The notes under the pieces were generated by a model, which did not search any database, was not told the DNA's origin, and worked only from the letters and a program-made list of their open reading frames with translations. From Microbispora bryophytorum (lineage in GTDB: Bacteria; Actinomycetota; Actinomycetes; Streptosporangiales; Streptosporangiaceae): a stretch of 64,000 nt of DNA. Shown piece by piece: positions 17,053 through 24,682 of the stretch (its first letter is position 1; each line of letters begins with the position of its first letter). The translations under genes were made by a program, and so were the position numbers. The stretch spans positions 62,001-126,000 of the forward strand of contig NZ_VIRL01000004.1 in the NCBI RefSeq assembly GCF_006874465.1, read 5' to 3'.

Positions 17053-17066
17053 GGAAACGATTCCAT
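17051..17066. promoter_or_regulatory. LacI-type operator overlapping the lacI start codon
   Basis: ATGGAAACGATTCCAT: perfect 6-bp arms around ACGA. A related half-palindrome (ATGGTTCCAT) follows at 17068-17077. Position suggests repression of the regulator itself and perhaps of msiK, whose start is about 113 bases away. Confidence 0.65.
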
Positions 17067-17096
17067 CATGGTTCCATGGGCTGTGTCATAGAAAAC

Positions 17097-17126
17097 TTGA
17101 CAATAGGCGATATTTCGGGGGACAGT
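17097..17126 (+). promoter_or_regulatory. Candidate msiK promoter
   Basis: A perfect TTGACA (17097-17102) is followed after 18 bases by GACAGT, a weak -10. It lies 53 bases before the msiK start and 31 bases downstream of the operator. No experimental support. Confidence 0.4.
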
Positions 17127-17178
17127 TTTGAAAACGTATCCACTCTCTCTTGCTGTCTCGGAAGCGTGAAGGACTGGC

Positions 17179-18399
<1,221 letters not shown>

Positions 18400-18405
18400 T
18401 CCGGG

Positions 18406-19521
18406 TCACCCCCGCCGTACTACGGGCGGCGGGGGGGTTCCGGCGGAGCGCGGGCGCGGCACGCGCCCGCGCGGCCGATCGTCGCCGGCCGGCATCCACA
18501 CGGCCATCCACGCTCCCACCAGGCGCGCGTAGATGGAGTCGTGCCGGAGGCGCGCACAGCAGGAGTCATGCCGGAGGCGGGCGTTGGTGGAGTCGTGCCG
18601 GAGGCGCGCACAGCGGAAGCCGTGCCGGAGGCGTGTGTAGCAGAGCAGCGCGGCGGCGGTCCCGGCGGTGACCGCGGCCACGGCGCTCGCGGGCACCCAG
18701 CCCAGTGCGACCGCGAGCCCGGCCGTTCCGGTGCCGGCCGAGACGCCGCACAGCGCGGGCGACGCCTTCCGCGCCGGCCCGGCAGGCCGGTCCGCGTGCC
18801 GTGACCGGCGGACGGCGTACACCCCGGCCCCCACGATGGCCGAAAGGGCCGGCAACAGCAGCCCGGACGCGACCACGGCCGTGCCCCGTCCGGCTGTCAG
18901 CCCGGCGGCCGTGCAGGTCAGGACGAACCCCGCGAACAGCGAGGCGGACGGCCCGAGCCGGACCCTGCCCCGCGCCCTGCCGTGGGGGAGGGCGCCGAGG
19001 CACGCCCCGGCCAGGGCGGCCGCGAGCACCGCGAGGGACGGGTCGCCCAGCACGAGCGCCGTCCCGGCGAGGAACGCGCCGGTGACGGCGGCGACCGCGG
19101 CCAGTGCGCCGCCGAGCCGGTCGAGCAGCCCGTACGCGTTGGTCATCGCGACGATCCACATCACGCTGACCGGGCCGTCGAGCCAGTCGCCCGTCAGCGT
19201 CACCTGCACACCGCACAGCACGACCCCGCCCGCCGCCACCGACTCCACGATCAGCCGCGTGACGAGCGGCAGCGTGCCCACGTCCGCGATGAGCCCGAGC
19301 AGCGCCACCGCGGCGGCGGCCAGCAGGACCGCGCTCACCCGCCGGTCGAGCGGGCCCACGGCCGCCATCGTGCCCGTCACCGCGGCGCCCGCGGTGGCCG
19401 CCGCAAGCGTCACCCCGCCCAGATAGGGGACCGTGCGCCGCACCGGGCGCAGGCCCGCGGCGGCGAACAGGCAGGAAACGGCTCCCGCGAGCGCGGGCGC
19501 CAGCGCCGCAAGGGGCGTCAT
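18406..19521 (-). CDS. Polytopic membrane protein resembling WecA/MraY-type phosphosugar transferase
   Basis: 371 residues, about nine to ten hydrophobic helices from residue 5 to ~300. The spacing and words GLIADVGTLPLVTRLIVES and MTNAYGLLDRLGG recall the GLxDD and NxxNLxDGxDGL blocks of undecaprenyl-phosphate GlcNAc-1-P transferases. The second aspartate of the first block and the DG of the second are changed, so activity is doubtful. The ATG overlaps the stop of the upstream glycosyltransferase (ATGA), so they form an operon. The tail after ~residue 295 is an arginine/histidine repeat RLRHDSxxA encoded by 27-bp DNA repeats, then a proline-rich end inside the msiK terminator. Confidence 0.65.
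   Translation of the reverse strand: MTPLAALAPALAGAVSCLFAAAGLRPVRRTVPYLGGVTLAAATAGAAVTGTMAAVGPLDRRVSAVLLAAAAVALLGLIADVGTLPLVTRLIVESVAAGGVVLCGVQVTLTGDWLDGPVSVMWIVAMTNAYGLLDRLGGALAAVAAVTGAFLAGTALVLGDPSLAVLAAALAGACLGALPHGRARGRVRLGPSASLFAGFVLTCTAAGLTAGRGTAVVASGLLLPALSAIVGAGVYAVRRSRHADRPAGPARKASPALCGVSAGTGTAGLAVALGWVPASAVAAVTAGTAAALLCYTRLRHGFRCARLRHDSTNARLRHDSCCARLRHDSIYARLVGAWMAVWMPAGDDRPRGRVPRPRSAGTPPPPVVRRG
18409..18435. terminator. msiK terminator, also coding for the end of the convergent gene
   Basis: Stem 18409-18417 with 18427-18435 (9 bp, GC only), 9 bases after the msiK stop. The convergent minus-strand gene stops at 18406, so its last codons (PPPPVVRRG) are written by this hairpin. Confidence 0.75.
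18541..18642. repeat. 27-bp direct repeat, almost four copies, in the 3' part of the WecA-like gene
   Basis: Units at 18541-18567, 18568-18594, 18595-18621 and a partial fourth to 18642, each beginning (A/G)TGCCGGAGGCG. On the minus strand they encode RLRHDSIYA/RLRHDSCCA/RLRHDSTNA. A decayed extra copy lies before 18541. No spacers, so not CRISPR. Confidence 0.88.
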
Positions 19522-20687
19522 CGGCTGCCCACCTCCGATCGCGTCGCGCCGCGCAACGCCCGGTAGAGGGCCTCGGTGTCGCCCACCAGCCGGTCCACGC
19601 AGAACGCCCGCGCGGTCCATACGCGGGCCGACTCGCCCATCCGCCGCGCCAGGCCGGGGTCCACCAGCAGCCGTACGACGTGGTCGGCCATCTCGTCCGG
19701 GTCGGGCTCGGTCAGGAACCCCGTGCGGCGGTCCATGACGACCTCGGGAACGCTGCCGACGCGCGTGGCCACCACCGGCAGGCCCGCCATGCCGGCCTCC
19801 ACGAGCGCCAGCGGCGTGCCCTCGCTGTCGGAGGTGAGCAGCACCACGTCGGCCGCGGCGTACACGGTCTCGACGTCGCGCCGCCAGCCGAGCAGCCGGA
19901 AGGAGTCCCACATCGGCATGACGGCCCGTTCCACCTCCTCCTTCAGCTCGCCGCTGCCGCAGACGAGGAATCGGGCGCCGGGCAGCCGGGCCAGGACCGC
20001 CCTGGCGACCTCCGCGAACCGGTCGGGCCGTTTGGCCTTCTTCAGCCGGCCGACGTACGCCACGACCGGCGCGTCCAGCGGGACGCCCAGCGCGGCGCGG
20101 GCCCGGCCACGCTCGGGCAGGGGGGCGAGCCCGGCGCCCGGCGGGATGACGACGTACTGCTCGGGCCGGCCGATCCCGGCCGCGAGGAGGTCGTCGCGCA
20201 CCCGGGCGCCGACCGTGACGAGGCGGTCGGTCATCCTCGCCAGCCGGCGCTCGGTGCGGATGTAGACGGTCCGCCGCAGGCGGGAGAGCTGCCCGTCGAG
20301 GAGGTGGCCGTGGTAGCTGTGCACCCGGGCGGCCCCGAGGCCCGACAGCCGTACCGCGAGGCGGCCGAGCGCGCCCGCCTTGGTGGTCCTGGTGTGCACG
20401 ATGTGCGGCCTGAACTCCCGCATCGCGTTCGTCAGCCGGAACAGGGCCCGGTAGTCGTCGGCCGGCTTGATGGCGCGGCCGAGGCCCGGCACCCGGTGGA
20501 CCGGGATCGTCACGTCGCGAAGCTGCAGGTGGTCGCCCTCGCCGCCGTCGACGTATCCGGTGTACAGGCGGTGGTCGAACTCCACCGGGCTGAGCCGCTC
20601 GCACAACCCGGTGACCTGGGTGGCGGGACCGCTCACGTTCATCCGGGCGATTATCTCCATGACACGAATCCGGTCGTCCGGTTTCAT
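19518..20687 (-). CDS. GT4-family glycosyltransferase (GT-B fold)
   Basis: 389 residues. N-terminal Rossmann half starts RVMEIIARMNVSGPATQV; the C-terminal half has VVAYVGRLKKAKRPDRF, a RFLVCGSGEL segment and the donor-binding EGTPLALVEAGMAGLPVVAT (the ExxxxxxxE motif of GT4 retaining transferases). It should move a sugar from a nucleotide donor to a lipid-linked or surface glycan acceptor. GGAGGAG lies 6 bases before ATG 20687. Operon with the WecA-like gene and divergent from the UDP-sugar-dehydrogenase homologue, which points to surface polysaccharide assembly. Confidence 0.9.
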   Translation of the reverse strand: MKPDDRIRVMEIIARMNVSGPATQVTGLCERLSPVEFDHRLYTGYVDGGEGDHLQLRDVTIPVHRVPGLGRAIKPADDYRALFRLTNAMREFRPHIVHTRTTKAGALGRLAVRLSGLGAARVHSYHGHLLDGQLSRLRRTVYIRTERRLARMTDRLVTVGARVRDDLLAAGIGRPEQYVVIPPGAGLAPLPERGRARAALGVPLDAPVVAYVGRLKKAKRPDRFAEVARAVLARLPGARFLVCGSGELKEEVERAVMPMWDSFRLLGWRRDVETVYAAADVVLLTSDSEGTPLALVEAGMAGLPVVATRVGSVPEVVMDRRTGFLTEPDPDEMADHVVRLLVDPGLARRMGESARVWTARAFCVDRLVGDTEALYRALRGATRSEVGSR

Positions 20688-20852
20688 GCTGGCTCCTCCC
20701 TGATCATGTGGAGAAGCTAGTCCGCGGTCCCACCGCCGAAGGGGTGCCCGGACGCCGCCGGAAGAGACTTTTCCCAATCCGTACCCAAGCCTTACAGCTG
20801 TCCCGTCCGCCAATCCCGGGGGCGGCGACGGGGTCGCTTCTACAGTCGTAGC

Positions 20853-22073
20853 GTGGCGGAGAAGCTGGTGGTCGTGGGCCAGGGCCCGGCCGGGCTGCCC
20901 TTGGCGATGCGCGCCGTGGAGGCGGGATTCCGCGTCGTCGGCCTCGACGAGGACGAGTGGCGGGTCAAGCGGCTGAACGCGGGGGAGCCGTGCGCCGAGG
21001 GCGTCGGCGCGGGGGCGCTGGCCGCCGCGCACGCCTCCGGCCGGTACGCGGCGAGCGCGGACGCGGCCGACGCCTCCGGGTTCGACGTCTGCGTGCTCAC
21101 CTCGCCCGTACGGATGCGGAACGGCGCGCCCGACCTCGGCCCGCTCGGCTCGGCCGCGGGGCGGATCGCCCCGTTCCTGCGGCCGGGGGCGACCGTGGTG
21201 CTGGAGGGCGCCGCTTATCCCGGCACCACCGAGGAGTTCGTACGGCCGCTGCTCGAACAGGGGTCGGGACTGAGCGGAGACGACTTCCACCTCGGCCACA
21301 GCCCGCACCGGGCCGAGCCGGGCAATCCGCGCTGGCGGCTCGGCAACACGCCCAAGGTCGTCTCGGGCGTCGACGCGGCCTCGCTGCGAGCGGTGACGGA
21401 CTTCTACGGCAGGCTGGTGCGGGAGACCGTCCCGGTCTCCTCGCCCCGGGTGTCGGAGCTGTGCGCGCTGCTGGAAAGTGCCCGCGCGCACGTCGGCGCG
21501 GCTCTGGCCAACGAGCTGTCGATCTTCGCCGCGCACCTCGGCGTCGACGTGTGGGAGGCGGTCGAGGCCGCCTCCACCACACCGTTCGGGCACGCCGCCG
21601 CGGCCCCCAGCCCCGCGATCCAGGACTCCTGTCTGCCGCTCGACGTGGCGTACCTGCCGTGGGGGATCCGGCGCGGCGTCGGGCGGGGATTCCGGCTGAT
21701 CGAGGCGGCCAACGACGTCAACGCGCACATGCCCGCCCACGTGGTCGACCGGCTCGGCCTCGCGCTCAACCGGAGGTGCCGCTCGATCAGGGGCAGCAGG
21801 ATCCTGCTGCTCGGGCTGTCGCCGGTCGAGGTCGCCAAGACGCTGTGCCGGCTCGGAGCGCGGGTGCGGGCCGCGGATCCGCAGGCCGAGGATTTCGTCG
21901 TACCGGCGGGGGTCGAGATGGTCGAGCCCGACGCCGCCGAGATGGCCAGGGCCGACGCGGTCGTCGTGCTCGGCGGACAGGACTGCTACGACTACGACCT
22001 GGTCCAGCGGGCCAGCCGGTTCGTCTTCGACACCCGGGGCCGCTGCCGCGGCCCGAACGTCGAACGGCTGTGA
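20853..22073 (+). CDS. UDP-sugar dehydrogenase homologue with altered active site
   Basis: 406 residues with the three-part architecture of UDP-GlcNAc/UDP-glucose 6-dehydrogenases: Rossmann start VVVGQGPAGLPLAMRA, central helix, C-terminal UDP-binding domain. The nucleophile region (QDSCLPLDVAYLPW; C260, D264) is kept. The usual lysine and asparagine of the ELxKLxEN helix are replaced (SELCALLESA: A205 and S209), and SPER reads SPHR (H152). The C-terminal domain lacks the usual K/D-x-R block. So a full NAD-dependent double oxidation is doubtful; it may bind UDP-sugar without oxidising it. GTG start; divergent from the glycosyltransferase operon. Confidence 0.8.
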   Translation: MAEKLVVVGQGPAGLPLAMRAVEAGFRVVGLDEDEWRVKRLNAGEPCAEGVGAGALAAAHASGRYAASADAADASGFDVCVLTSPVRMRNGAPDLGPLGSAAGRIAPFLRPGATVVLEGAAYPGTTEEFVRPLLEQGSGLSGDDFHLGHSPHRAEPGNPRWRLGNTPKVVSGVDAASLRAVTDFYGRLVRETVPVSSPRVSELCALLESARAHVGAALANELSIFAAHLGVDVWEAVEAASTTPFGHAAAAPSPAIQDSCLPLDVAYLPWGIRRGVGRGFRLIEAANDVNAHMPAHVVDRLGLALNRRCRSIRGSRILLLGLSPVEVAKTLCRLGARVRAADPQAEDFVVPAGVEMVEPDAAEMARADAVVVLGGQDCYDYDLVQRASRFVFDTRGRCRGPNVERL

Positions 22074-22074
22074 G

Positions 22075-22824
22075 TCAGCGGTAGCGCAGCCGCGCCACGC
22101 GGCCGACCAGGTTGAGCGGCAGGAGCCTGGCGAGTGCCGCGACCGCCTTGTAGCGGGCCGAAGGGACGCTCACCCAGGCCCCGCGGGCCAGGTCGCGCAT
22201 CGCGTCGGCGGCGACGCGGTCGGCCGACAGCCAGGCGAAGCGCGGCAGGCCGGACATGTCGAGCTTCGCCCGGTCGTGGAACTCGGTCCGCACGAACCCC
22301 GGGCACAGCGCCATCACCCGCACGCCGTCCCGGTTGACCATGTTGGCCGCCGAGGCGCTGTAGTTGACCACCCACGACTTCGTTGCGCTGTAGGTGCCGC
22401 CGGGGAGGAACGCCGCGACCGACGCCACGTTGATCACCCCGCCCCGCCTCTTGGAGATCATGTACGGCAGGGCCGCCCGGGTCAGCCGCAGCACCGCCTC
22501 GCAGTGCAGCCGCAGCATCCGGACCTCGTCCTCCACGGGGGTGTCGAGGAAGCCGCCGTGGTGCCCGAACCCCGCGTTGTTGACCAGCAGGTCGATGCCG
22601 GAACGCAGCCGCTCCTCGGCCGCCGCCATCCCCTCCTCGGTGGTCAGGTCGGCGTGCAGCGGCTCGACCGGCACGCCGTACCGCTTGTGCAGGGCCTCGG
22701 CGGAGGCGGCGAGCCGCTCCTCGTCGCGGGCCACCAGGACCAGGGAGAACCCGTCGGTGGCCAGGCGGCGTGCGAAGGCGGCGCCGATCCCGGCCGTCGC
22801 GCCGGTGATGAGTGCGGTGGGCAT
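22075..22824 (-). CDS. Short-chain dehydrogenase/reductase
   Basis: 249 residues, classical SDR. Cofactor motif TGATAGIG (7-14), ARDEER after the second strand suggesting NADP(H), NNAG near residue 87, catalytic serine in NVASVAAF and YSATK. The C-terminal LLPLNLVGRVARL tail is family-like. Its stop lies one base after the convergent gene stop. Substrate unknown; it resembles the DltE/YqjQ type group of general SDRs. Confidence 0.9.
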   Translation of the reverse strand: MPTALITGATAGIGAAFARRLATDGFSLVLVARDEERLAASAEALHKRYGVPVEPLHADLTTEEGMAAAEERLRSGIDLLVNNAGFGHHGGFLDTPVEDEVRMLRLHCEAVLRLTRAALPYMISKRRGGVINVASVAAFLPGGTYSATKSWVVNYSASAANMVNRDGVRVMALCPGFVRTEFHDRAKLDMSGLPRFAWLSADRVAADAMRDLARGAWVSVPSARYKAVAALARLLPLNLVGRVARLRYR

Positions 22825-22875
22825 GACGGCAGCGTACCCACCGCACGGATCCCCCCGTCCGGCCCGTGGCGGCGG

Positions 22876-23202
22876 TCACACCTCGGCGGTGCGGCTGATC
22901 AGCTCCTCCACCTTCGCGCTGAGCCGGGCCGCCCGGGGCCACCCGGCGTACAGGGTGAGGAACACGACCGTTTCGCGTAGTTCGGCCGGGGTCAGCTCGT
23001 CCGAGCGCAGGGCGGTGTCGAGGTGCAGTTCGAGCATTTCGTCCATGTCCTGGCCGACGAGCAGGCCGAGCAGCAGCAACCGCCGTTCCCTGACCGTGAG
23101 CACCTGCCGGGACCACACCTCGGAGAACATGCGCTCCGCCGTCACCCCGAAGAAGCCGTCCGGCCCCTCGCCGGTGCTGTTTTCTTCGTAGACCTGCTTC
23201 AT
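22876..23202 (-). CDS. Carboxymuconolactone decarboxylase-family protein
   Basis: 108 residues from ATG 23202 (AAGGGCAGG upstream); a further start at 23247 is possible. The helices LTVRERRLLLLGLLVGQ, ELHLDTALRSDELTPAELRETVVFLTLYAGWPRA match the gamma-carboxymuconolactone decarboxylase subgroup, which lacks the CxxC of the AhpD subgroup. Exact substrate not deducible. It may be co-transcribed with the SDR, 52 bases downstream. Confidence 0.82.
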   Translation of the reverse strand: MKQVYEENSTGEGPDGFFGVTAERMFSEVWSRQVLTVRERRLLLLGLLVGQDMDEMLELHLDTALRSDELTPAELRETVVFLTLYAGWPRAARLSAKVEELISRTAEV

Positions 23203-23967
23203 GTGCGCCTGCCCTTCCCCGCGGTGATTCCTGACGGCATGCATCAAGTTGTCGTGTTCGGGGCGGTCAGGCGTTACATGATCTGCTCATCCGACACTGA
23301 CCGATCTCACGATGCGGGCTTTCCCGGGTGCCGCGGGTGCAGGACATGGGCCGTCGATCGGGTGCGAGCGTGCCGGCAGGAACGGGATCGGCCGGCTCGA
23401 ACAGCCGGAGGGGGCATTGGACGCAAGCGCACAGGAGGGAATCGCATACGACGGAAGCGGGGTGCGGACGGAAGCGGGGGAGCCGTGTCCCCGAATATCG
23501 CGCCGGACGCGGCGAACAACAATGCGAACGTCGCCGGGACCGGCATTTCGGGCCCCGGCCGTCGGGGTCACGTGTACAGGCCACGAGTGCGTGCGGCAGC
23601 CGTTTGATGTGCCGGAACCCGCTTTCGCCGGTCGTCCTTTGGGTATCGGGATCAGAGGTGAGTCTGCCGTCCAGTCCGTGCGTCCCGGAGGCGTACTCGG
23701 GCCGTCCCCGGGGCGTACTCGGGGCGTCCTCGACGGCGCCCACGGAGCCGAGGAACAGAAGGAGGAGGAGGAGCGGGCCGGCGGCCGGAAGAGATCCGGG
23801 TGCGCCCGGCGCCGGTGATGCGAGTGACCTCCGTATAACAGGAGGAATCAAGATCCGAGAAAGATTCGGTCTAGTTTTCCGGCGCATCGCAGACTTACCG
23901 TTGAGAAGGATGGTTGAAAAACGGGCACTACTACCTCGTAGACCCGCAAAGCGGAGGATAGGCCCTG
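23203..23967. other. 765-base region with no recognised gene
   Basis: Several overlapping frames are open but have mixed composition and no family resemblance. Small direct repeats are present: ACGGAAGCGGGG twice around 23450-23480 and GGCGTACTCGGG twice around 23690-23730, plus a CCTCC-N8-GGAGG inverted repeat at 23828-23845. Base composition falls towards the right end, consistent with a promoter region for the lipoprotein gene. I see no tRNA or riboswitch. Confidence 0.5.
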
Positions 23968-24669
23968 GTGGAAAAACCGCGGGTAAGGACCGGGGTGGTG
24001 GGAACGGTCGTGGGGGCGGCGGTGGCCGCCTCTGTGCTGTCCGGCTGTGCCGGCCCTGAATACACCTACGTACACGACGATTCGGGCGGCACCTACTTCA
24101 AGGTTCCCGCGTCATGGCGGCAGATCGACCAGAAGGCGCTCGACAAGGTGGTCTTCGGTGACGCCGAGTCGACCACCGCGCAACTCGCGAAGCAGGCGGT
24201 GTGGGCGGCGGCGTTCGACGCTTATGACGAGCCGTCCCTCGTTCACCTGATCCAGGGTTCGGCCGGCGCCGAGGACAAGCCGTTCGCGTTCGCGAAGGTG
24301 CAAAAGCTCAGCGAGGACGACCAGAACGCGGTGTCGCTCGACGCTCTGCGCATGTCCCAGCCGATCCCGGTGCCGGTGACGAAAGAACAGCAGAAGGCGA
24401 TCGAGGCGACCGGCTTTTCGGGCTTCGAGTTGCTGGCTGACGAGATGCTCCCCATCACGGACGGCGTCCGGGGCGTCCGCAGCGTCTACAACTACCGGCT
24501 CGGAGACGGCCCGGTGCAGACGTTCGACAAGACCGTTTACCTGTCGGCGGACGGGACGACGGTCTCCACGCTCCTGATCCGCTGCTCGCCCGCGTGCTAT
24601 CGGAAGCGGGCCGCGGAGATCGACACCGTCGTCAAGTCCTTCAAGGTCAAGCACCTCATCAACCCGTGA
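23968..24669 (+). CDS. Lipoprotein upstream of the FtsH-like protease
   Basis: 233 residues. Signal with lipobox VLSGC, cysteine 27. The mature part begins YTYVHDDSGGTYFKVPASWRQ, resembling a PsbP/LpqN-like fold used by several actinobacterial lipoproteins (a guess from strand order), and has a pair of cysteines in RCSPACYRK. GTG start with GGAGG ten bases upstream. It is followed after 13 bases by the FtsH-like gene, whose ribosome site overlaps this gene's stop, so the two are co-expressed; the lipoprotein may be an adaptor or substrate at the membrane. Confidence 0.82.
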   Translation: MEKPRVRTGVVGTVVGAAVAASVLSGCAGPEYTYVHDDSGGTYFKVPASWRQIDQKALDKVVFGDAESTTAQLAKQAVWAAAFDAYDEPSLVHLIQGSAGAEDKPFAFAKVQKLSEDDQNAVSLDALRMSQPIPVPVTKEQQKAIEATGFSGFELLADEMLPITDGVRGVRSVYNYRLGDGPVQTFDKTVYLSADGTTVSTLLIRCSPACYRKRAAEIDTVVKSFKVKHLINP

Positions 24670-24682
24670 AGGAGCCCCTCAT

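Noticed and set aside
18541-18642. CRISPR-like regularly spaced repeats
   Set aside because: The 27-bp copies are directly tandem without spacers and lie in frame in a coding region.
23267-23887. 206-codon minus-strand open frame
   Set aside because: Mixed low-complexity composition, no family words, no ribosome site and competing frames on both strands.
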